Assembly (NCBI GenBank): GCA_021850745.1
Contig: JAJZKX010000122.1
Coordinates: 1-6,104 of the forward strand
From: Thermoplasmata archaeon
GTDB taxonomy: Archaea; Thermoplasmatota; Thermoplasmata; Thermoplasmatales; Thermoplasmataceae
Length of the DNA: 6,104 nt
Reading direction: 5' to 3'
Position 1 is the first letter of the stretch, and each line of letters starts with the position of its first letter. Both the position numbers and the translations under genes were made by a program. Of the stretch, positions 1-6,023 are shown in pieces. The notes under the pieces are model-generated. The model made no database searches. It was not told where the DNA came from and saw nothing but the letters and a program-made list of their open reading frames with translations.

Positions 1-1844
1 CGACGATCTCCCAGATAGACCTTGAAGACATGGAACAGAATGCTTCCTTCTTTTTCCTAGCGTTTAGGGGAAATGACACGAATGTAACCATAGCTACAAC
101 GAGACCCGAAATGCTCGCAGCTTGCGTAGCGGTCTGCGCGAACCCCAATGACAACCGGTATTCTGGACTGAAGGGAACTTATCTGAAGGTACCATTATAC
201 AACCATTCCGTGCCTGTGATATTTGACGAATCGGTCAATCCGGAAAAGGGTACCGGGATAGAGATGGTCTGCACCTTTGGGGATCAAAACGATGTGGAAC
301 TATGGAGGAAATACAACCTACCACTAAGACAGATCCTGGACATGAACGGAAAGCTCAATGATCTTGCCGGCCCTCTGAAGGGCAAAACCCCGCAGGAGGC
401 AAGAGTGGAAGTGCATAAGCTTCTTGACAGGAGTGGAGATTTGCTTGAAACAAAGAAGATAAAGCATGTGGTCAATGTGCATGAAAGGTGCGGTACTCCG
501 GTTGAAATCATAACTGGAAAACAGTGGTTTGTCAGGTGCCTCGACCTGAAGCGCGACCTAATTTCCGTCGGAAATGATATAAAATGGTACCCCAGCCATA
601 TGAAAATCAGGTACGAGAACTGGGTAAACGGGCTGAAATGGGACTGGTGCATTTCCAGACAGAGATACTATGGAGTTCCTTTTCCAGTCTGGTACTGTCA
701 GGATTGCGGTTCCATGATCCTCCCTGAAGAGGATGAATTACCGGTGGATCCGAGGGTTTCCAATAACAGAATGTGTGACAAATGTGGTTCCAAAAATACC
801 GTTGGTGAAATGGACGTCATGGACACTTGGGCCACATCATCTCTTTCCCCGGTGATTGCAATGGAAAGATATGGCCTGAATGCAGACATTTTACCTATGA
901 GCGCGAGATTCCAGGCGCATGATATAATCTCAACATGGGCGTTTACAAGTATATTGAGATCATTGATTCATTTTGAAAGAAAACCATGGGATGTCACGAT
1001 CATAAGCGGCAACGTGCAGGATCCGACGGGCTCGAAACTGAGCAAGAGTAAGGGAAATGCTCTGTCTCCAGATGAATATATCAACAAGTATGGTGCAGAC
1101 GCTGTGAGATTCTGGGCTGCCAGTGTCTCCATGGGTGAAGATATCAAATTCTCTGAACAGGAACTCGTGAGAGGAAGAAGAACTGTGATAAAACTTTACA
1201 ACTCTTACAATCTCCTAAGACTACTTGCTGATGGAGTTACCATCAACCCGTTTTCTGAGATCAGAAACGAGATCAACTCATGGATACTTTCCTCTCTCAA
1301 TGAGGTTGTGGAATCCGCCACAGCATACATGGAGACATATGATCCGCCGAAGGCCAGGAATCTTGTGGAAAACTTCTTCTGGAATGTCTTCTGCGACAAT
1401 TACCTTGAGATCATCAAGTCCCAGTTGCGGATAGACAGAAACGCGGGCAAACTAGATTCCGGAAACGAGACACTTTACGTTGCCAATTACGTTATGTTGA
1501 CGATATTCAAACTTTATGCCCCATTTATGCCCTTCATAACCGAGGAACTTTACGATAAGATGGATATCAAAAACAAAAAAAAGAGCATTCATCTTGAGCA
1601 ATGGCCTGTGAAATCAGATTTTCATGCGGTTTCCAACCACGATGACGTAAAAGATCTTCTCACGGCCATTTCCGTCATAAGAGGACTGAAAAGTTCACTG
1701 AAGGTATCTCTTGGATCGCCTCTGGATTCACTGACGCTTGGCTGTAATCAAGAAAAGATGAAAAAATTCCTCGATCTGATCAGGGATATGATGAAAATAA
1801 CAAAACTCGATCTGGTTGATTCTGGTGAAGTCAGAGTCATCTGA
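1..1844 (+). CDS. valS: Valyl-tRNA synthetase, archaeal type, 5'-truncated by window edge
   Basis: Class I aminoacyl-tRNA synthetase that charges tRNA-Val in the cytoplasm. The frame is open from the left edge (first complete codon at 3), and the residues before the internal ATG at 30 (TISQIDLED) already match the family, so that ATG is not the start. About 613 residues are visible; full archaeal ValRS is roughly 800-900, so the N-terminal part with the HIGH motif is missing. Seen in order: the CP1 editing domain signature TTRPE (96-110) and GTGIEMVCTFGDQNDVE; a CxxC...CxxC zinc site (696-707 and 774-785); the ValRS hallmark DTWATSS (822-842); the KMSKS loop as KLSKS (1035-1049); then a helical anticodon-binding domain containing SIHLEQWP. 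The stop is TGA at 1842-1844. There is no bacterial-style C-terminal coiled coil, as expected for archaea. An 8-A run (1575-1582) lies in frame and does not break the protein. Identification is very secure. Confidence 0.97.
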   Translation, partial: TISQIDLEDMEQNASFFFLAFRGNDTNVTIATTRPEMLAACVAVCANPNDNRYSGLKGTYLKVPLYNHSVPVIFDESVNPEKGTGIEMVCTFGDQNDVELWRKYNLPLRQILDMNGKLNDLAGPLKGKTPQEARVEVHKLLDRSGDLLETKKIKHVVNVHERCGTPVEIITGKQWFVRCLDLKRDLISVGNDIKWYPSHMKIRYENWVNGLKWDWCISRQRYYGVPFPVWYCQDCGSMILPEEDELPVDPRVSNNRMCDKCGSKNTVGEMDVMDTWATSSLSPVIAMERYGLNADILPMSARFQAHDIISTWAFTSILRSLIHFERKPWDVTIISGNVQDPTGSKLSKSKGNALSPDEYINKYGADAVRFWAASVSMGEDIKFSEQELVRGRRTVIKLYNSYNLLRLLADGVTINPFSEIRNEINSWILSSLNEVVESATAYMETYDPPKARNLVENFFWNVFCDNYLEIIKSQLRIDRNAGKLDSGNETLYVANYVMLTIFKLYAPFMPFITEELYDKMDIKNKKKSIHLEQWPVKSDFHAVSNHDDVKDLLTAISVIRGLKSSLKVSLGSPLDSLTLGCNQEKMKKFLDLIRDMMKITKLDLVDSGEVRVI

Positions 1845-1862
1845 GTGTATATGTATGAAAAG

Positions 1863-1871
1863 AATTAATAA
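1863..1871 (+). promoter_or_regulatory. Putative TATA box for the 172-aa surface protein
   Basis: AATTAATAA preceded by a purine-rich BRE-like stretch (GAAAAG). Its centre lies about 28 bases before the ATG at 1896, which would put transcription start at or within a few bases of the start codon. That is the geometry of a leaderless mRNA, common in Thermoplasmatales. No Shine-Dalgarno sequence is seen before this ATG, which agrees. The call rests on position and composition only. Confidence 0.5.
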
Positions 1872-1895
1872 GGATACTCAAATAATAAGTGAGAA

Positions 1896-2414
1896 ATGGT
1901 GACTCTTAATCCTAAATGGACTCTTCGAATTGGTGCCGCACTCATTGTGGCCTCTGTTGTACTGCTTGGCATTTCGGGATATGGCATATTCTCCAACAAT
2001 CACCTCAACATTCCCGTAACTGTTGCCGGGGGTCATTCCTACGTCATGAATTCTAGCAATTCTGTTGCTTCAGGCGACGATCTAAACTATGCTGTTTCCA
2101 CCAATTCGGGCAATGTATCCGTTCTCCTTCAGGAACCAAGCGGATTTGTTTTCTCAAAAAATTTCGTTACTGCGTCTTCGCCTCTTAATGAAGTGATAGT
2201 GGCAAACCAGAGTGGGATCTGGTCTCTTACAATTTACAACAACGGCACTAAAACAGCTAACCTGACAGTCTCGCTTGGACATCTTCCAGTACTGGATGAG
2301 GCGCTGCTTTACCTCGGATTTGCCCTGCTCCCATCCGGCGTTGTGCTTGTTTTACTCGTCTCAATGATAAGAAGAAAGGAAAGAAAGATGGAAAACAGAG
2401 GAAGGATTCCCTGA
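1896..2414 (+). CDS. Small double-membrane-segment surface protein, unknown function
   Basis: Not recognised as a named family. The 172 residues show a hydrophobic segment at about 11-31, a polar region at 32-133, a second hydrophobic segment at about 136-158, and a strongly basic tail (RRKERK). The likely topology is two membrane spans with a roughly 100-residue domain outside the cell and both termini inside. The outer domain has five N-glycosylation sequons (N52, N73, N104, N116, N122) and alternating beta-strand-like stretches ending in 'GIWSLTIYNNGTKTANLTVS'. This vaguely resembles GOLD- or PPC-type beta-sandwiches ('G-x-Y/W-x-L-x-I-x-N'), but the similarity is weak. There are no cysteines and no catalytic motif. 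It starts 51 bases after valS and has its own promoter, so it is probably a separate unit. The coding status looks sound from the coherent topology and strand bias; function is unknown. Confidence 0.82.
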   Translation: MVTLNPKWTLRIGAALIVASVVLLGISGYGIFSNNHLNIPVTVAGGHSYVMNSSNSVASGDDLNYAVSTNSGNVSVLLQEPSGFVFSKNFVTASSPLNEVIVANQSGIWSLTIYNNGTKTANLTVSLGHLPVLDEALLYLGFALLPSGVVLVLLVSMIRRKERKMENRGRIP

Positions 2415-2526
2415 ACCTTTAGTTTTCCATTGATCGTTGCTGTGTACCTGGACCTAGTTATTGTACGGCTGGAATGGACGTATTAAACATTTGATGAGAA
2501 ACGAATAGCTGTCTTTGTCTCAATTG

Positions 2527-2538
2527 AAAAATTTTTAA
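2527..2538 (+). promoter_or_regulatory. Putative promoter (TATA region) for the 186-aa surface protein
   Basis: An A5T5 palindrome running into TTTTTAA lies in the 161-base gap between the two surface-protein genes. Its TATA-like part is centred about 41 bases before the ATG at 2576, predicting transcription start near 2560 and a leader of about 15 bases. The rest of this gap (2415-2575) holds no convincing gene, and no strong terminator is seen after 2414. Confidence 0.4.
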
Positions 2539-2575
2539 GGAGAAGTTCCATTGGGTTATTCCAGTTGTATTTCCG

Positions 2576-3136
2576 ATGAACAAGAAAGTACTGCTAATGG
2601 GTGTCGTTTCGCTGACGTTGATGTTTATATTGGGTGGCACAGGCACAAGCTTTGCTTCCACCCCTGTGCTTAGTCCACCTTCAGGAACTCTTCCGTCTGT
2701 GAATTACTGGGTCTCGTCAACAGTACATTATTCTGTTACCAATTCGGAATGGAACAGTCTTTTCAAGGACGTGTATGATAATTCATCGTATGTCTCATAC
2801 AACTGGTCTTCCAACCTTACCCAGTATCTCATCATATTTGATCTTAGTTATCAGGGGCTGAATCCTTACGGACTGCAGTTCATACTTGCCCTTTCAACAA
2901 TCGGATTCCCCAGCATAGGCAACATGTCGAAAGCATTCAATATGACTAAGAACAAGCAGTCTCAGATAAGCGGATATAACAATATCCAGGCTCTTAACGC
3001 TGGTGCCTATCCGGGGTATTCATGGTCTGTACCAATTGTCAAAAATACCAATAAGATCTACGAAGAGTATGGGACCCTAATAGCCATTGTTGCATCAATA
3101 TTCATACTGTATTTCATCTTCAATAGGAAGAAGTAG
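2576..3136 (+). CDS. Secreted, C-terminally membrane-anchored protein, unknown function
   Basis: Not recognised as a named family. The 186 residues begin with a classic Sec signal peptide: MNKK, a hydrophobic core at 5-20, and a probable cleavage site near 'TSFA-S' at 27/28. A polar, Ser/Tyr/Asn-rich outer domain (28-164) follows, then one membrane segment (about 166-183) and a short basic stop-transfer tail (NRKK). Sequons are at N69, N76, N80, N116 and N122. There are no cysteines and no PGF-type sorting motif, so anchoring is by the transmembrane helix itself. The outer domain contains a moderately hydrophobic stretch (about 83-113) that could be buried core or surface-associated. No enzyme motif is visible. 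It follows the other small surface protein but has its own promoter-like sequence. The two share a layout and sequon density, but I see no convincing sequence similarity between them. Confidence 0.82.
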   Translation: MNKKVLLMGVVSLTLMFILGGTGTSFASTPVLSPPSGTLPSVNYWVSSTVHYSVTNSEWNSLFKDVYDNSSYVSYNWSSNLTQYLIIFDLSYQGLNPYGLQFILALSTIGFPSIGNMSKAFNMTKNKQSQISGYNNIQALNAGAYPGYSWSVPIVKNTNKIYEEYGTLIAIVASIFILYFIFNRKK

Positions 3137-3140
3137 GAAC

Positions 3141-3148
3141 ATTTTAAT
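3141..3148 (+). promoter_or_regulatory. Possible TATA box for the ubiX-mut7C-pelA cluster
   Basis: ATTTTAAT sits just after the stop of the preceding gene. Its centre is only about 15 bases before the ATG at 3160 but about 42 before the ATG at 3187. Transcription from it would start near 3170, so it fits the second ATG with a leader of roughly 17 bases, similar to the leader inferred for the gene at 2576. Read-through from the upstream gene is also possible. Confidence 0.35.
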
Positions 3149-3186
3149 CTCAAATCGCAATGGAACATTTCCATCTGGTAAAATCT

Positions 3187-3744
3187 ATGACATCGAACAG
3201 AGTGGTGGTGGGCGTCACTGGGGGATCTGGTTCTATCCTTGCTATCAGATTTCTGGAAAGCCTGACTGAGGTCGAGAAGCATCTTGTGATCAGTGAGCAT
3301 GCCGAGATTGTTCTCAGGGAGGAAGCTGGAATTGATAAGGAATACCTGAACAAGCTGGCTGATTATGTTTATGATGATGGCGACATTGCAGCAAGAATCA
3401 GCTCCGGTAGCTTCATTTTCAGCAGTTTTGTCATAATTCCCTGCTCCATCTCAACCCTTGGGAAGATAAACAGCGGGATATCAGATACGCTCATAACCAG
3501 GGTTGCGTCTGTAGCACTGAAGGAACACCGCCGGATGATACTTGTTCCTAGAGAGACCCCCTTGAGCACTGTTGCTCTCAGGAATATGGCAGAACTGTCT
3601 GCCATGGGCGTTATCATAGCCCCTGCCATGCCTGGTTATTATACGCATCCAAAAACCGCTGATGACATGATAAATTTTATTGTATCAAGAATACTTGATC
3701 TAGTGGGGGTAGAAAACAATCTCATCAGAAGATGGAGAGAATAA
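3187..3744 (+). CDS. ubiX: Flavin prenyltransferase UbiX (prenyl-FMN synthase)
   Basis: UbiX-family flavoprotein that prenylates reduced FMN to make prenylated FMN, the cofactor of UbiD-type decarboxylases. It acts in the cytoplasm as an oligomer. From the ATG at 3187 it is 185 residues, a normal length. Motifs: VVVGVTGGSG at 6-15 (phosphate/FMN loop), SSGSF (72-76), IIPCS (83-87), R105 and LKE (111-113), PRETP (121-125) and the C-terminal PGYYTHP (149-155), all family hallmarks. An in-frame ATG at 3160 would add nine residues. I prefer 3187 because family members begin a few residues before the first beta strand and because the TATA-like box at 3141 lies too close to 3160. One oddity: position 108 is Ser where the family usually has Asp (RAADVxLKE, here RVASVALKE). 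It begins a tight cluster with the Mut7-C gene and pelA; no ubiD is visible, so the decarboxylase it serves is unknown. Confidence 0.93.
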   Translation: MTSNRVVVGVTGGSGSILAIRFLESLTEVEKHLVISEHAEIVLREEAGIDKEYLNKLADYVYDDGDIAARISSGSFIFSSFVIIPCSISTLGKINSGISDTLITRVASVALKEHRRMILVPRETPLSTVALRNMAELSAMGVIIAPAMPGYYTHPKTADDMINFIVSRILDLVGVENNLIRRWRE

Positions 3745-3760
3745 ATTCAAAGCAGACAAC

Positions 3761-4207
3761 ATGCTGGGAAAACTTTGCAAATGGCTTCGAATTTTTGGTT
3801 TTGATGTTGAATACACACCCCCGGATATGACAGATAATGACATTCTGGAAAGATGCAGGAAGAATGATCTGTGGCTTGTTACAAGGGATAAGGGTTTCAG
3901 GGGAAGATATGGTAAACTGGTTATGATATCCGCTCTGGACATTGATTCGCAGCTGAAGGAATTTCTCTCACGATTTCCGCCTGATCCAAACAAATTCTTT
4001 ACTCGGTGCCCTGTCTGTAACGCTGTTCTCATTCCAAGGGATTCAAGTGAGCTTGCTGGACTGATTCCCGAAAAAATTATGGAAATGCATAAGGAAGTGG
4101 ATTGGTGTGAAAACTGCAAAAAGGCTTTCTGGAAAGGTACACATTATGATAACATGCTTGCCTACATCAATACAATAATTGCAGAGGTTCAGAATGCGCA
4201 TTCTTGA
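3761..4207 (+). CDS. Mut7-C domain putative RNase (PIN-like fold plus zinc ribbon); 5' end uncertain
   Basis: Mut7-C family (COG1656-like) protein: an N-terminal PIN-related domain followed by a C-terminal zinc ribbon, believed to be an RNase by fold; activity here is inferred. From the ATG at 3761 it has 148 residues: MLGKLCKWLRIFGFD (1-15), an acidic TDND motif (24-27), LVTRDKGF (39-46) and the zinc ribbon CPVC (83-86) ... CENC (116-119) with FWKGTHYDNM (123-132), all typical. Family members normally start several residues earlier with a 'KFxxDxMLGKL' strand whose Asp is one of the presumed metal ligands. Here codons 3746-3760 read F-K-A-D-N in the same frame, with Lys before them at 3743, so the homology continues upstream of this ATG. 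Yet there is no ATG, GTG or TTG before the in-frame stop at 3710-3712, and no Shine-Dalgarno precedes 3761. See findings for start alternatives. It lies 16 bases after ubiX and overlaps pelA by 14 bases. Confidence 0.88.
   Translation: MLGKLCKWLRIFGFDVEYTPPDMTDNDILERCRKNDLWLVTRDKGFRGRYGKLVMISALDIDSQLKEFLSRFPPDPNKFFTRCPVCNAVLIPRDSSELAGLIPEKIMEMHKEVDWCENCKKAFWKGTHYDNMLAYINTIIAEVQNAHS
4184..4188 (+). promoter_or_regulatory. Ribosome binding site of pelA
   Basis: GAGGT, five bases before the ATG at 4194 and complementary to the archaeal 16S 3' end. It lies inside the end of the Mut7-C gene. It decides in favour of ATG 4194 over an in-frame TTG at 4179, and fits translation of pelA as an internal operon gene. 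Confidence 0.7.
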
Positions 4208-5240
4208 GGAGGAGAAGACCACTGGCGCCCTGAAGATCCAGATTGAGAACGAAGACGATCTATGGTACCTGAAGAACATCGTCAGGCCCGGAGATTTAAT
4301 CAGGGCAACAGTCCTTAGAAGGGTTGAGAAGCAGGCTGACATGATCCGATCCAAGGAAACGACAAGGAAACCGGTGTTTTTGACCATAAAGACTGAAACC
4401 CTTGATTTCAGGGCGTTCTCCTCGTCCCTTAAACTGCTTGGCACGGTTGTTTCCACAGGTGAAGGCATATCTGGAGACCATCAGTCCGTGTCGGTTTCTG
4501 CCGGGGACATCATAGAAATTATAAAGGAAAACTGGAACGATGGCGAGAAGCACATGTTCAAGGAATCCCTAGAAAATAAATTCTCAACAAAGGCTATATT
4601 CGTCACGATTGATGACGAATCCGCATCTGTGTTTGATCTTAGAAGTTATGGCATACAAAACATAGGAAATGTTGATTCTGGAAAATCAGGAAAGAGTTAT
4701 GACAGCAATTATTCTGAAGATGACTACTTCAGGAGAATATCTGAAGAAATTCTTCTGCCAATCAGGGATGTGAGTTTTCTTGTGATCCTTGGTCCTGGCT
4801 TCACAAGGGATCATTTCATGAAATACATCTCCGACAGGGGCCTGTTCAAGAACATGCAGGTCCTTTCCTTTCCGTCGCACCGGAATGATGAGGGGGCAGT
4901 CTATGAGTTTCTTGAGAATCAGGAATCTCTCAAAATACTGAAATCTGCCAGGATAAGGAGGGAGAAGGAGATCATGGATAGATTCCTAAAGAACCTGAAC
5001 ACGAACAATCTCGCGACCTATGGCATGGAAGACACCATGAAATCAGTTCTGAACGGTGAGGCTGAAATTATCATGATGACAGAACAGGTGTTCAGGAGTG
5101 ATAAGGGACAGGAGTGTCTTGAAAAATCCAAGAACAGTGGATCGCAGATGCATATATTCAGCGATATCGATGAACCGGGGATCATGCTCCAGAAGTTTGG
5201 GGGGATAGCTGCGATTCTCAGGTTCAGGAGTGTGTCCTGA
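4194..5240 (+). CDS. pelA: Pelota/Dom34 ribosome-rescue factor
   Basis: Archaeal Pelota, an eRF1 relative that enters the A site of stalled ribosomes together with an EF-Tu-like GTPase (aEF1A in archaea) and, with ABCE1, splits them. The 348 residues match the usual length. The start at 4194 gives the canonical MRILEEEK; an upstream in-frame TTG (4179) is unlikely given the well-placed GAGGT. Domains: Sm-like N-terminal domain (about 1-125, with DDLWYLKNIVRPGD at 21-34), the eRF1-like central domain (about 130-250) with Pelota's PGF at 201-203 instead of the GGQ of release factors, and a C-terminal domain (about 255-345) with TYGMEDTMKSVLNGEAE and EPGIMLQKFGGIAAILRF. The absence of GGQ means it should not hydrolyse peptidyl-tRNA. 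It overlaps the Mut7-C gene by 14 bases, so the two are probably co-transcribed. Its 3' end overlaps the convergent regulator gene by 17 bases; no U-tract terminator is evident. Confidence 0.97.
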   Translation: MRILEEEKTTGALKIQIENEDDLWYLKNIVRPGDLIRATVLRRVEKQADMIRSKETTRKPVFLTIKTETLDFRAFSSSLKLLGTVVSTGEGISGDHQSVSVSAGDIIEIIKENWNDGEKHMFKESLENKFSTKAIFVTIDDESASVFDLRSYGIQNIGNVDSGKSGKSYDSNYSEDDYFRRISEEILLPIRDVSFLVILGPGFTRDHFMKYISDRGLFKNMQVLSFPSHRNDEGAVYEFLENQESLKILKSARIRREKEIMDRFLKNLNTNNLATYGMEDTMKSVLNGEAEIIMMTEQVFRSDKGQECLEKSKNSGSQMHIFSDIDEPGIMLQKFGGIAAILRFRSVS

Positions 5241-5886
5241 TAGCGTCATCCCTGCCCATGATCAGGAATCTACAGGCTCTACTGCCCTCCACGATCTTAT
5301 GCGTCGATTCCACCTCTGCATTCAAAACCTTTGAAAATAGATTTTTCTCTGCCTGACATGCTTCAATATATTTTCCTGAAACTGCAATTATGGGGCAATT
5401 GAATTCCAAGAATTCGAAATATTGGCCGCCCTTTTGGGACCATTGAGGCATGTAACCTTCGGACTCCCTCAGAAATGATAGTTTATCAATCCTGCTCTCC
5501 AGACTGCTGGACTCTACATCGTTTACATATGGTTCCACGAGTTTCTGTGCCCTGATTGCAAGTATATTTCTCACATGATCTCTTCCGAAATGCTCTTCGA
5601 CATAGTGGAGAGTTTCCGCGACAATATCTGCATAGTTCCTTGGAAATATGTTGTTTCCCGTGTTTGTTATGGAGTAATATATCTGTGGCCGTCCCCTTCC
5701 AGACTTTATCGTCGTCCTCTCAACTAACTTGCTCTTCTCCAGCGGTTTCAGCCTTTTAAGGACCGCCACTTTTGAGACCTTTAAAACAGAGCTCAGGGAA
5801 GAGAGAGAAAGCCGATCATTCTTCCTCAGTGCCGACAGAATTTCTTTACTTTTTGCGGTTATATTTTTCTGTTCTCCTTCTTCCAT
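5224..5886 (-). CDS. SufR-like winged-helix transcriptional regulator, probable Fe-S sensor
   Basis: A 220-residue DNA-binding protein of the SufR/COG2345 type. A winged helix-turn-helix occupies about 10-75, with recognition helix region SKVAVLKRLKPLEKSKLVE and the wing signature KSGRGRP (61-67) followed by IYYSIT. A helical linker (about 80-150) is followed by a C-terminal domain with FNCP (C164), EAC (C177) and RAC (C205) in the setting NCP-x11-C...LF..VL...V......G..AC.F, characteristic of this family. In SufR, conserved cysteines here hold an Fe-S cluster that controls repression of Fe-S assembly genes. Spacing is C-x12-C-x27-C; the cysteine many SufR proteins have between the last two is absent (near E191). 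It may bind a cluster through three Cys plus another ligand, or sense something else. The start is the only ATG before the HTH. A putative operator overlaps its TATA box. It converges on pelA. No suf genes are in view, so targets are unknown. Confidence 0.85.
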   Translation of the reverse strand: MEEGEQKNITAKSKEILSALRKNDRLSLSSLSSVLKVSKVAVLKRLKPLEKSKLVERTTIKSGRGRPQIYYSITNTGNNIFPRNYADIVAETLHYVEEHFGRDHVRNILAIRAQKLVEPYVNDVESSSLESRIDKLSFLRESEGYMPQWSQKGGQYFEFLEFNCPIIAVSGKYIEACQAEKNLFSKVLNAEVESTHKIVEGSRACRFLIMGRDDAIRTHS

Positions 5887-5903
5887 TTAAAGATGATTTC
5901 ACC

Positions 5904-5915
5904 TTAATATATTAA
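5904..5915 (-). promoter_or_regulatory. Putative TATA box of the SufR-like gene
   Basis: The 12-base perfect palindrome TTAATATATTAA is centred about 24 bases upstream of the ATG at 5886, so transcription would begin at or next to the start codon (leaderless). Directly downstream on the minus strand is AAGGTGA (5899-5905), a Shine-Dalgarno-like string 12 bases before the ATG. It would be untranscribed if this TATA box is used, so one of the two signals is probably fortuitous. Confidence 0.5.
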
Positions 5916-5928
5916 CAGTATCGTTAAT
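5911..5928. promoter_or_regulatory. Operator-like inverted repeat, candidate site for the SufR-like regulator
   Basis: Perfect 6-base arms ATTAAC and GTTAAT separated by six bases (AGTATC). The repeat overlaps the upstream edge of the TATA palindrome and the BRE position of the regulator gene, so a bound dimer would block TBP/TFB. The core AAC-N6-GTT agrees with the CAAC-N6-GTTG site known for cyanobacterial SufR, except for the outer base of each half. Autoregulation is inferred. Confidence 0.5.
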
Positions 5929-5990
5929 CAAAACTGATGATACCGGATTATTCGCAGAGTGGTATAATTACTCGTGTCGCGGGCAAAGAT

Positions 5991-5999
5991 AAATATAAA
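5991..5999 (+). promoter_or_regulatory. TATA box of tRNA-Glu
   Basis: AAATATAAA with an upstream purine-rich BRE-like CAAAGAT. Its centre is about 29 bases before the first base of the mature tRNA, predicting initiation a few bases upstream of 6024, as usual for archaeal tRNA genes. The rest of 5929-5990 shows no gene. Confidence 0.7.
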
Positions 6000-6023
6000 G
6001 TGAACTCCTACGGCATTGAATTT

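Noticed and set aside
30..32. ATG at 30 as the start of valS
   Set aside because: The frame is open to the left edge, and the preceding codons (TISQIDLED) match ValRS; the HIGH region is also missing, so the gene continues off the window.
1575..1582. Run of eight A in valS as a slippage or frameshift site
   Set aside because: The reading frame continues normally into the conserved SIHLEQWP stretch, so no shift is needed.
2458..2661. 67-codon minus-strand frame over the intergenic gap and signal peptide of the 186-aa protein
   Set aside because: No start signal, motif or topology; more than a third of it is antisense to a well-formed signal peptide.
3700..4119. 139-codon open frame on the minus strand, antisense to ubiX/Mut7-C
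   Set aside because: Its translation shows no domain or coherent topology, and it lies opposite a gene with clear family motifs; it is a shadow frame.
4179..4193. TTG at 4179 as the pelA start (adds MQRFR)
   Set aside because: ATG 4194 gives the canonical MRILEE start and has a well-spaced GAGGT, part of which would lie inside the extended coding sequence.
4043..4468. 141-codon open frame on the minus strand, antisense to Mut7-C/pelA
   Set aside because: No recognisable motif; it is opposite the conserved zinc ribbon and the N-terminal Pelota domain, so it is a shadow frame.
5962..5970. TATAATTA resembling a bacterial -10 box
   Set aside because: All other signals are archaeal, and no gene start lies at a suitable distance; the tRNA has a better TATA box at 5991-5999.
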